Part shown: piece by piece, positions 7,858-14,231 of the stretch
How positions within the stretch are numbered: position 1 is the first letter of the stretch
Layout: every line of letters starts with the position of its first letter
Virus record (IMG/VR): IMGVR_UViG_3300010883_000651
Coordinates: 1 to 20,638 of that record
Reading direction: 5' to 3' (one strand)
DNA length: 20,638 nucleotides
Source: a virus
Made by a program: the position numbers and the translations under genes
Notes under the pieces: generated by a model
Database searches by the model: none
What the model was told of the DNA's origin: nothing
Seen by the model: the letters and a program-made list of their open reading frames with translations, nothing else

Positions 7858-8787
7858 CTAAGGAGTTCCTCCGTCTGTTATAACCCACGTTCTAAGTACC
7901 ATTGCGTCGCGTGCTGTGGTTGGAGCACCTGCCGAATAATGAGCTGTTCCTGCATTAAAAGTAACGCCACTTGTTCCGTAAGCATCCCATGCTGGTAGTA
8001 GTAAGTCATAATTTGTGATTGAGAATCCGCTTAATAACATCATATCAGTTGCTGCAGTTACGCTTGATATATCAAATCCACTAATATCTGAATCAAAAAG
8101 TGTACAACTCTCGAACATAGAACTAATATCAGTTACATTTGATAAATCAATATTTGGTGTTAAATTATAAATACTACAGTTCTTGAGAAAACTAACGACC
8201 GTATTTAAAGCAGTTGTGTTTGTAAAAGTTATAGGGCTATTGAAAACGTAATTTCTAAGTAAGAAGTTACTAGCTATGGTTAAATTAGTTGTATCAAAAT
8301 CAATAATACCATCAAATACCCAACAATCAGCAAAACCTGCACTCATAGTTGTTACCAAAGAAGTATCAGGTTGGTCAGTATAATTAGCAACCATATTTTC
8401 ACACCCACGAAAAGCCTGTTCCATCGACGCCCATTGGTTAGAACCCCATTGATCTATAGATATAATTTTTTTCCTATCTCCACCATTAGCAAATTTAATA
8501 CCAGAAAAAGATCCTTCTATTATTATTTCATAAACACCACTAACAGCATAGATGTGAGTTACATCTGTAACTGTGGTTACTGTTTGTGATAAAGTATCTC
8601 CCCAGTAAATTGTAAAGTTGTTCGCACTAGTTTGTAATGGTAATTTAAACTGAGACGGATTTATACCTGGCTTAGTAGTATCTATAGTCATTTTAAAATC
8701 CGATAGTCCGGCATCACCACCTCCACCTGAACTCCCAACTGCTCTTCGAAGATCAACTATTTTAGTACCCATGCTTATGATACTCAT
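7858..8787 (-). CDS. PKD/BspA-like (DUF285) surface-binding protein, probable tail fibre or adhesin
   Basis: This 309-residue protein has three visible parts. Residues 1-30 are a short head ending in a Gly-rich linker. Residues ~30-95 form a PKD/immunoglobulin-like strand set, with NFTIYWGD followed by THIYAVSGVYEIIIEG, the hallmark of PKD-type domains in bacterial surface repeat proteins. Residues ~100-250 form a BspA-type (DUF285) leucine-rich-repeat-like solenoid with repeated 'MFxxCxxFxxxI' units: MEQAFRGCENM, MSAGFADCWVF and MFESCTLFDSDISGF. The C-terminus (SGVTFNAGTAHYSAGAPTTA...WVITDGG) is the type of tail I recall from phage fibre proteins. Such proteins mediate attachment. The gene starts directly on the stop of the 209-residue virion gene (TAGATG). 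It is probably an exchangeable host-binding protein. Confidence 0.8.
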   Translation of the reverse strand: MSIISMGTKIVDLRRAVGSSGGGGDAGLSDFKMTIDTTKPGINPSQFKLPLQTSANNFTIYWGDTLSQTVTTVTDVTHIYAVSGVYEIIIEGSFSGIKFANGGDRKKIISIDQWGSNQWASMEQAFRGCENMVANYTDQPDTSLVTTMSAGFADCWVFDGIIDFDTTNLTIASNFLLRNYVFNSPITFTNTTALNTVVSFLKNCSIYNLTPNIDLSNVTDISSMFESCTLFDSDISGFDISSVTAATDMMLLSGFSITNYDLLLPAWDAYGTSGVTFNAGTAHYSAGAPTTARDAMVLRTWVITDGGTP

Positions 8788-9417
8788 CTAATATAAAGCT
8801 AAAATATCGTTAGGTGCAGTAATTGTACTAGTTATTTGTTTAACTAACATAGGCATAAATATACCTGGTTGTACTAATGTAAATGTTTTTACTGCGCTAG
8901 GTGGATAACCATCTCCAGCACTATTGTCATATTTACCACTTTCCATAATAACAGTTAGATTAGCTGCTGCAGCTGCCGCTGGGCTAAAATACAAGCAACA
9001 ACCAGCTTCTTGAGTATTAGGTATATCTATGTTAGTTATAATACACGTAAATCCCGCGCCTGCGCCAGAGGTTCCAGCTTGAGTTAGAGCATCTCCAACT
9101 ACATATCCTGCTCCTAGATTTGATATAGTGGTTGGGTCAAAACTGAAGTCTGTTATTAAACCATCACCATCAACAGCAAGTACTGTCAATACTCCAGGCA
9201 CACTACCACTACCAGCTGATAATGTTATAGTATCTCCCACTACATACGGATTTACTCCACCACTACCGGCATTAGTTACTACTATACCAGCCCAATTTAA
9301 GGGTGCAGGGAATTTTGTATTTATATTCCATGTATAATTAATAGCACCTATAACTATTGGCCATGCATCATGTGCAAATACTCTAGGTTGTTTATATTCT
9401 TGTCCTATTAAACTCAT
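8788..9417 (-). CDS. Glycine-rich beta-repeat virion protein
   Basis: This 209-residue protein is of unknown detailed role. The central part holds two copies of a beta motif. Copy one, near residues 54-95, runs NPYVVGDTITLSAGSGSVPG...VDGDGLITDF. Copy two, near 100-128, runs GAGYVVGDALTQAGTSGAGAGF. The GYxxGD...GxGAxF pattern is widespread in phage fibre and decoration proteins. The C-terminal third has an Ala run (PAAAAAANLTVIME) and ends with FMPMLVKQITSTITAPNDIL-ALY. From memory, proteins of marine phages end in a similar 'LPV-x-V...A-x-x-I-x-ALW' strand and are virion components. It lies directly upstream of the adhesin gene (the TAG stop abuts the next ATG), so it may form the stalk or decoration to which the adhesin attaches. 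That link is inference. Confidence 0.7.
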   Translation of the reverse strand: MSLIGQEYKQPRVFAHDAWPIVIGAINYTWNINTKFPAPLNWAGIVVTNAGSGGVNPYVVGDTITLSAGSGSVPGVLTVLAVDGDGLITDFSFDPTTISNLGAGYVVGDALTQAGTSGAGAGFTCIITNIDIPNTQEAGCCLYFSPAAAAAANLTVIMESGKYDNSAGDGYPPSAVKTFTLVQPGIFMPMLVKQITSTITAPNDILALY

Positions 9418-9432
9418 TATTTATTTTTTTTA

Positions 9433-9879
9433 TTATAAAACTATTTTTCCTATTTTCTTAAGGATTGTTAATACTAAGATTAAAAATAATCCTATATATA
9501 TAAATTCTCTATATTTTTCCCACCATGATAATTCTCTAAATACTGCTTTTTCTACAGGGACTAAAGTCTCTATATATACAGTATCTCCTAGACATTGTAC
9601 GTCATGATAGATAACTTCTCGTAAAGTGTCGTAATAATACTTTAATACAACTCTTTCATTATTTATAACCGTTGTAGTATCATATGATCTTATTATAGTA
9701 GTAGTATCATAATTGTAATTTTCCACTACTACAGTATCCCTCACTATAACAGTATCTTTCTGTGATAGTTCAGGATGTCTAGTTATTAATCTATTTAATC
9801 TCTCTTGAGGAGAGCAACTAATTAATAAACTAAATAATATTATTTGGGCAAAAACTTTGTAAATACTTTTTCTAACCAT
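9433..9879 (-). CDS. Probable unimolecular spanin (u-spanin)
   Basis: This 148-residue protein has the full layout of a u-spanin, the single-chain lysis protein that links the outer and inner membranes (the T1 gp11 type). It has an N-terminal lipoprotein signal with basic MVRKS, a hydrophobic stretch and a lipobox L19-I20-S21-C22. A beta-rich periplasmic part of about 100 residues follows, containing DTVIVRDTVVV and two YDTTT repeats, then a C-terminal membrane helix at about 126-146 (FIYIGLFLILVLTIL) and a basic end. The long start at 9879 is needed to keep the signal peptide. It overlaps the upstream two-helix membrane gene by 40 bases, out of frame. This layout and the position next to a holin candidate support outer-membrane disruption in a Gram-negative host. 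A generic phage lipoprotein with a membrane anchor is the alternative. Confidence 0.75.
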   Translation of the reverse strand: MVRKSIYKVFAQIILFSLLISCSPQERLNRLITRHPELSQKDTVIVRDTVVVENYNYDTTTIIRSYDTTTVINNERVVLKYYYDTLREVIYHDVQCLGDTVYIETLVPVEKAVFRELSWWEKYREFIYIGLFLILVLTILKKIGKIVL

Positions 9880-10046
9880 TCTTTTGTTTTTGATGCTTTA
9901 AACATAAATAAAGCTAATGATATACATAACATTAATATGAATGCGCGTAATTCAATATCATGATGCCAATAATAGCAATATATATTAATACCTAATAGTA
10001 TTAAGCCTATTAAGTTGGTTGCAATGTTTTTAAATTTTGAACTCAT
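9840..10046 (-). CDS. Two-helix membrane protein, holin candidate
   Basis: This 68-residue protein has two clear hydrophobic segments. One lies at about residues 8-27 (ATNLIGLILLGINIYCYYW) and one at about 32-50 (ELRAFILMLCISLALFMF), joined by a short polar turn (HHDIE). A basic, amphipathic C-terminus follows (KTKEWLEKVFTKFLPK). Size and topology match class II holins, which perforate the inner membrane to start lysis. It overlaps the spanin-like gene by 40 bases and follows the 469-residue gene after 2 bases. Holin identity is inferred from topology and neighbourhood. A second holin candidate lies next to the amidase, so which of the two acts as the holin cannot be decided from sequence. 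Confidence 0.6.
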   Translation of the reverse strand: MSSKFKNIATNLIGLILLGINIYCYYWHHDIELRAFILMLCISLALFMFKASKTKEWLEKVFTKFLPK

Positions 10047-10048
10047 AA

Positions 10049-11458
10049 TTAATATCTTCCTCCTTTTCTTTTATATCTTCTCGCCTGTCTATTTGCTTTT
10101 CTATTAGCGCTAGCTTGACTAGGACGTTTATTTTCACCTTTATTCTTAACTACAGTTGCCTTTACATTTCCTTCTTTTCCACAATCTGTACTTCCTTCTC
10201 TACAAAAAAGCTTATTCTTTGTTCCTTCTTTTTTTGTTTTGTTTCTATTAAAACCTATACTCCACTTTTTCTTTTTCTTAGAAGTATTAGTATCAGGTAT
10301 ATCGTCATTCTCATTTGGATCTGGTATTTTAGGAATATCACCATCTTGAATTGGTTTAACTCTAAACTCATTTACATTTTGTTCTACTATTGTAGGGTCT
10401 TCTATTACAGGGTCTGTCCAATCACCTGTCCAACCAGAAGAAACGTATCCATTATCAATTAAGTCTTGTCTTGTAGAATTAGGAAAACGTGATTTTAGAC
10501 TAGTTATATATTTCTCTTTATCAGTTGTTAGTGGAGTAGTTTTAGCCTTTGGAATGATGTCAGTGGTAGCATTACTCTTGCCAGGGACATTAACACTTCC
10601 AGTTCCACTTCTTATTTCTTGCTCTGGATTATCTGGATCAATAGTCCAATCTGAAGCTTCCATATTTGTTTGGGCTAATAGTTTGGCTTTTCTACAATCA
10701 TCTCCTGTTGGCCCAGGAGGACATTTTTCTGCAGGACCATTCATTTCAAATGGATTAGTTAATTCTTCAGGATCTTTTTCTACAACTTCTTCATCCTTCT
10801 TAAGATTTTCTGTCACATCTTTAGTTATATCTTTTACACCTTTTTCCCATGAACTAGTATCTATAGGACCAGCATTTTCTATTGCTTTTGGGTTACCATA
10901 TGAACTAGGTCCACCATCAATTCCATCTTCTATATTATCACTCAATAATCCCTGATCAGCCATAAATTTAAAAGGATTAGATTTTCCTCTATATCCTTTC
11001 ATAAATGCCGCTGGACCAAATGATTCTCCCATGCTTACTTCATCTTCATCATTTTTGCCCTGTTTAGCTCCGATCATATTAGGAGGTCCAGACTTTAATT
11101 TACCCGTAAAATCAATATCTTCAGTGGAACCATAAGCATCTTTCTCCCAAGGTAAACCTTTATTGCCTTCATCAAATCCTGATCTAGGATGTTTAACTCC
11201 TTTATAAGAAACACTCTCTGCATCATAATCTAACTTAGGTGTGCCATCAGAGTTTTTATCTACAATCATTTCTTTTAAATGATGTTTCTCGTGGATTTTA
11301 ATTTTTTCTCTAGTTTTTGGATCCCGTGCATGATCTTTATTCATTATTATAGTTCCATTCTTATTTGCTTTACCCATTAAATTAGGATCATCAAATGGAA
11401 CTTCATGAATTGAAATTGGATCAATTTTATAAGGAGATTTCATTTTAAAATTACCCAT
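10049..11458 (-). CDS. HExxH-motif protein with long low-complexity tail (putative metalloprotease)
   Basis: This 469-residue protein is of unproven function. Near the N-terminus, residues 51-62 read EKIKIHEKHHLK, giving a zincin-type H56-E57-x-x-H60 metal and catalytic motif within a helix. It is preceded by a strand (GTIIMNKD) and followed by LDYDAESV. From memory, small domains of this kind ('KANKNGTIIMNKD...HEKxHL...LDYD') recur in marine and flavobacterial phages. The rest, from ~100 on, is low complexity, rich in Gly, Pro, Asp, Asn and Lys, with a basic C-terminus (ANRKANRQARRYKRKGGRY). Peptides FKMKSP (4-9) and NPFEMNGPAEK (235-245) belong to the signature shared with other proteins here. 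It could be a virion-associated protease or an inactive structural relative. A third zinc ligand is not certain, with E81 a candidate. Confidence 0.65.
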   Translation of the reverse strand: MGNFKMKSPYKIDPISIHEVPFDDPNLMGKANKNGTIIMNKDHARDPKTREKIKIHEKHHLKEMIVDKNSDGTPKLDYDAESVSYKGVKHPRSGFDEGNKGLPWEKDAYGSTEDIDFTGKLKSGPPNMIGAKQGKNDEDEVSMGESFGPAAFMKGYRGKSNPFKFMADQGLLSDNIEDGIDGGPSSYGNPKAIENAGPIDTSSWEKGVKDITKDVTENLKKDEEVVEKDPEELTNPFEMNGPAEKCPPGPTGDDCRKAKLLAQTNMEASDWTIDPDNPEQEIRSGTGSVNVPGKSNATTDIIPKAKTTPLTTDKEKYITSLKSRFPNSTRQDLIDNGYVSSGWTGDWTDPVIEDPTIVEQNVNEFRVKPIQDGDIPKIPDPNENDDIPDTNTSKKKKKWSIGFNRNKTKKEGTKNKLFCREGSTDCGKEGNVKATVVKNKGENKRPSQASANRKANRQARRYKRKGGRY

Positions 11459-11460
11459 GG

Positions 11461-11619
11461 TTATATATTTTTAAAAGCATCTAAAAATTTAGCTGCTCCA
11501 ATTCCAAAAGCAATTCCTGCATACAATACATTTCCTTGCATTAATATTAATACACCTATTCCTCCAGCTGCAGCAGCGTGAAATAATGGTGCGTTTATAA
11601 TGTTTTTTAATTTTTCCAT
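11461..11619 (-). CDS. Small Gly/Ala-rich membrane protein (52 aa)
   Basis: This 52-codon gene lies between the 50-residue gene and the 469-residue gene, with 3- and 2-base gaps. The start is the ATG at 11617-11619, and TAA at 11461-11463 ends it. The product begins MEKLKNIINAPLF and continues with a Gly/Ala-rich hydrophobic stretch of about 30 residues (HAAAAGGIGVLILMQGNVLY, then AGIAFGIGAAKFL). That could be one long or two short membrane helices, and a short basic tail follows. The tight packing and AT-rich leader are those of the neighbouring genes, which supports its being real. It sits in the lysis-associated region and may be another small membrane effector. No family was recognised. 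Confidence 0.65.
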   Translation of the reverse strand: MEKLKNIINAPLFHAAAAGGIGVLILMQGNVLYAGIAFGIGAAKFLDAFKNI

Positions 11620-11622
11620 AAT

Positions 11623-11775
11623 TTATTTTTTATAAGGGAATATTTTATTTAGTTTTTCTTTTCTTTTATTACAACCACAATCTTTAGTGGTTTTCTCTAC
11701 AATCTTTTTTATACCTGTAGCTTTTGTGAATCTTTCTAGTGTATCTCCAAAACCGGCATCTTTCTTTCTTTCCAT
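11623..11775 (-). CDS. Small basic protein with CGC motif (50 aa)
   Basis: This 50-codon gene starts at the ATG at 11773-11775, 4 bases after the amidase stop, and ends 3 bases before the next gene. The product is charged (MERKKDAGFGDTLERF...) with a central KATGIKKIVEKTTKD helix, a Cys-Gly-Cys pair at residues 33-35 and the basic end NKRKEKLNKIFPYKK. From memory, a C-terminal 'CGCxKRxExLNKxFPY' is a recurring signature in Bacteroidota phage small proteins, with unknown function. Two cysteines alone are not enough for a zinc site unless the protein dimerises. Packing between two real genes supports it. Confidence 0.65.
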   Translation of the reverse strand: MERKKDAGFGDTLERFTKATGIKKIVEKTTKDCGCNKRKEKLNKIFPYKK

Positions 11776-11779
11776 TATA

Positions 11780-12208
11780 TTATAATTTATTGTTGTTTAT
11801 GTCTTCATATTCTTTAGTCGCATTGAAAGATGGGCAAGCTTTATTTGCAAAATCATTATGTGAGTGTATACATGCTTCTGGATACATGGCTTTTAAAGTT
11901 CTAAGTACACATAGCAAAGCTTCCATTTGTTGATAGTTCCTAGTGTCTTTAGGAGTTTTACCATCTGCTTCTACTCCACCACAATAACATATACCTATTG
12001 AATTTCTATTATGTCCTTTACAATGAGCCCCCATTTTAGCAATATCTCTACCTTTATATATATTGCCTTCTAAATCAATATAAAAATGATAACCTATATC
12101 ACTCCATCCTCTACCTTCCATATGCCACTTCCTAATAGTTTCAACAGGAACGTTATGGCCTTCTCTAGTAGCTGAACAATGAACTATAAACTGGTTTATT
12201 TGCCTCAT
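11780..12208 (-). CDS. N-acetylmuramoyl-L-alanine amidase (T7 lysozyme type endolysin)
   Basis: This 142-residue zinc amidase cleaves the bond between N-acetylmuramic acid and L-Ala in peptidoglycan during lysis. The T7-lysozyme/Amidase_2 layout is complete. H10 in FIVHCSAT is the first zinc ligand. Y40 in IGYHFYID matches the catalytic Tyr46 of T7 lysozyme. H117 and C125 in HSHNDFANKACPSF are the other zinc ligands, and K123 matches catalytic Lys128. GNIYKGRD and NRNSIGICYCGG are further family motifs. There is no signal peptide, so export needs a holin. Its ATG overlaps the TGA of an upstream 53-residue membrane protein, giving a holin-endolysin pair. Length is typical for the family. Confidence 0.95.
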   Translation of the reverse strand: MRQINQFIVHCSATREGHNVPVETIRKWHMEGRGWSDIGYHFYIDLEGNIYKGRDIAKMGAHCKGHNRNSIGICYCGGVEADGKTPKDTRNYQQMEALLCVLRTLKAMYPEACIHSHNDFANKACPSFNATKEYEDINNNKL

Positions 12209-12366
12209 TTCTTTTTCTTATACAACTTGTACCACTTATGTAGTGTATAACCTAATGTAGCAGCTAACAATAATATTTTAAGCATAGGTTCTAAATAATC
12301 GCAACAAGATGCTGCAAATGCTCCTACATTTACTGCTAACAGTTTTATATCTATTATTTCAGTCAT
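12205..12366 (-). CDS. Single-pass membrane protein overlapping the amidase, holin candidate (53 aa)
   Basis: This 53-codon gene starts at the ATG at 12364-12366 and ends with TGA at 12205-12207, overlapping the amidase ATG. The product starts MTEIIDIKLLAVNVGAFAAS and continues with CCDYLEP, then a hydrophobic segment MLKILLLAATLGYTLHKWY and a Lys-rich tail (KLYKKKK). It has one clear membrane helix, with a weaker hydrophobic stretch at 9-21. This matches small holins (class II or III like) in size, charged C-terminus and coupling to the endolysin. The call rests on these features alone. Its start also overlaps the stop of the 56-residue gene by ATGA, so the three genes are probably translated in a chain. 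Confidence 0.7.
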   Translation of the reverse strand: MTEIIDIKLLAVNVGAFAASCCDYLEPMLKILLLAATLGYTLHKWYKLYKKKK

Positions 12367-12533
12367 GACTTCATTGCATTAAGAACTGCATTACCATCGT
12401 AAGGCACATCATCAATGCGAAGACTAGATTTTATATTTTTATCACGAGATTCCATATTTCTATTTCCCGGTTTTTTCCTAGCAAAGTTTAGTTTAACTCC
12501 TGCTGCTTTTTGTTTTTTTCCCTCTGTTGGCAT
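12363..12533 (-). CDS. Small basic hypothetical protein (56 aa)
   Basis: This 56-codon gene starts at the ATG at 12531-12533, preceded by an A-rich leader, and ends with TGA at 12363-12365 overlapping the next start. The N-terminal half is strongly basic (EGKKQKAAGVKLNFARKKPG). The C-terminal half holds LRIDDVPYDGNAVLNAMKS. There is no membrane segment or metal site. Its position between the 415-residue virion-type protein and the lysis pair, with coupled overlap, argues that it is expressed. No family was recognised. Confidence 0.6.
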   Translation of the reverse strand: MPTEGKKQKAAGVKLNFARKKPGNRNMESRDKNIKSSLRIDDVPYDGNAVLNAMKS

Positions 12534-12547
12534 AACTTTATTTTTAT

Positions 12548-13795
12548 TTATTTTGTTCCTGTAAAACCAAATGCATTATTAGCAAAATTAGCTTGTTTTT
12601 TTGCTTTATTTCCAAAATCTCCTTCTTTTGATTCTTCCATTATCTCTGGAGTAATTTTTCCACCTGACTTAATAACGCCTTGAGAAGTTAAATTTTCTCT
12701 CATTCCTCCTTTATCGTAACTAACCTTTTTTCCACCAAGTTCAGTTGTTGCTTTTTTAGCAGGTCCATGCATTCCCATTCCAGCACTCCCCATAGTATTT
12801 GGTGTAGTATTTGTAGCAGCATCTGTACCTAAATTTTCTTGAGCTTGTGCTATTTGATCTTGAGTATTATCTTGACCAGGTGCCATTGGATTCATAGATT
12901 GATTTACTTCTCCAACTGATGAAGAAATATCACCCATCATTTGTGTAGGTGCTACTTGAGATTGTGGTTTAAGACCTGGATCAGTAATGCTAGCACCTTG
13001 TTCTAATATACCTGTATTTACTGCTCCGCCTGCTCGATTAGGTGGAATTATTGTAGGATCCGTCATATCTGGGTTAACCATTGGGAAAGCACTTCCCCTT
13101 GAATTTATTTGTTTCATTGAACTATTGTTTTGTTTTTTCATATTTACTACGGATGAGTTACCCGATAGTATTGGATACTGATCGCTAACATCTACTGTTC
13201 CTGCTTGAGGAACAAAATCTATTGGAGTTTGTTGACTCTCATCATAACTCGTTGTAAGACTGTTATCTTGGTATGGATTAGTTATATTGCCCATCTTTTC
13301 ATCTCCTGGAGCATTTATTTTTTCATTCATCAACGCCTTATGTCGTGTGTTTTTTTGTCTCTCTTTAATCTTAGCCAGTTTTTCTGGATTAGATTTAGCA
13401 ATTTTATCTTCAGTTAGTTTATTTTTTAAATCCCATTTTTTCTCTTGTCTTTCATTTCTAGCCTTAGTTTTTAACTCATGCTGTCTTGCTCTACCTCTTT
13501 GAGTAGGATTTAAATTTAAATCATTAGCTCTTTTGTGTAATCTTTTAGTTTTACTATCCATACTGCCTTGAGCATCTATGTTTTGTACAGCCGTAGTTAT
13601 ATCATCTGGTTGATTTAATATATCAGCATTTTTATTTACATTTGTAGCATCAATATTTTCATCTTCTCCTTCAGCAGTTACGTTATTTGGTACAACTAAC
13701 CCTTGTGTTAAGTCTGGAATTACATTTCTATTGTTAGTTGTTCCAGTTGGATTGCTATAATTTGTAAAAGGACTATTATGTTGTTTATATGACAT
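12548..13795 (-). CDS. Low-complexity Asn/Gln/Met-rich hypothetical protein (415 aa)
   Basis: This is a 415-residue protein of unknown function. The first 80 residues are Asn/Thr-rich. Residues ~83-160 form a very basic, probably helical stretch (KTKRLHKRA, TKARNERQEKKWDLKNK, IKERQKNTRHKA). From ~160 to 340 it is Asn/Gln/Ser/Pro/Met-rich and probably disordered, with the MNPMAP and NTMGSAGM kind of sequence. At 340-348 it carries MGMHGPAKK, one of the Met-x-Gly-Pro peptides shared with other proteins of this block. The C-terminus (NKAKKQANFANNAFGFTG) is again polar. It looks like a disordered, nucleic-acid- or capsid-associated structural component rather than an enzyme. Its start overlaps the end of the winged-helix gene by 11 bases. 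Confidence 0.65.
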   Translation of the reverse strand: MSYKQHNSPFTNYSNPTGTTNNRNVIPDLTQGLVVPNNVTAEGEDENIDATNVNKNADILNQPDDITTAVQNIDAQGSMDSKTKRLHKRANDLNLNPTQRGRARQHELKTKARNERQEKKWDLKNKLTEDKIAKSNPEKLAKIKERQKNTRHKALMNEKINAPGDEKMGNITNPYQDNSLTTSYDESQQTPIDFVPQAGTVDVSDQYPILSGNSSVVNMKKQNNSSMKQINSRGSAFPMVNPDMTDPTIIPPNRAGGAVNTGILEQGASITDPGLKPQSQVAPTQMMGDISSSVGEVNQSMNPMAPGQDNTQDQIAQAQENLGTDAATNTTPNTMGSAGMGMHGPAKKATTELGGKKVSYDKGGMRENLTSQGVIKSGGKITPEIMEESKEGDFGNKAKKQANFANNAFGFTGTK

Positions 13796-14231
13796 TATTT
13801 CGTGTTTTATCGTGATTAACCATGCGAGCTGCTAAAGTAGTAACTTTATGCATATAGTTAGTTTTTTTACTTATATTAGTTAAAGACATATCTTCTTCTC
13901 CTAACATGATTCGGTACATACGAGCGATGAGTTGTTTACACTTTAAGGAAACTTTATATATATTATATTTTTGAGTGGTCCTGTTTCGCTCACGCCAAAC
14001 CTTTATCCATCCTTCTTTTAATAATCTGTTCCAGCGTCTATTGTCCCAACTGTAAGAGTACGTACCTTTTTTAAAATCATCTTTTGTAAATAAATCAATT
14101 GCATCTAAGTAAATTAATAGTTCTAGGTCTGCTTCTTTAATATCACATGTCTTACAGACCCATTTCCTAATAATTCTATAATGTTTTAATAAATTTAATT
14201 CCCTTAAATCTGTTGATGTTATTTTCCTCAT
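13785..14231 (-). CDS. Winged-helix-like (MarR-like) protein
   Basis: This 148-residue basic protein has a pattern that fits a winged helix-turn-helix. Residues ~32-44 (KEADLELLIYLDA) form a first helix, FTKDDF a second, and WDNRRWNRLLKEGWI (62-76) the recognition-helix region. KVWRERNRTTQKYNIYKVS (77-95) forms the two-stranded wing and is followed by a long helix (CKQLIARMYRIML). C26 and C29 in WVCKTCD form an isolated pair. Such proteins bind DNA as regulators. Its place inside the late block suggests a late-gene regulator or a protein that handles packaged DNA. The fold is judged by eye. It overlaps the upstream gene by ATGA and the downstream gene by 11 bases. Confidence 0.6.
   Translation of the reverse strand: MRKITSTDLRELNLLKHYRIIRKWVCKTCDIKEADLELLIYLDAIDLFTKDDFKKGTYSYSWDNRRWNRLLKEGWIKVWRERNRTTQKYNIYKVSLKCKQLIARMYRIMLGEEDMSLTNISKKTNYMHKVTTLAARMVNHDKTRNNVI

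Noticed and set aside
10115-10955. Plus-strand frames of 115 and 133 codons opposite the 469-residue gene
   Set aside because: They are shadows of a low-complexity gene. They have no leader and no recognisable domain.
12987-13502. Several short plus-strand frames opposite the 415-residue gene
   Set aside because: They overlap each other and the real gene, and nothing in their products is recognisable.
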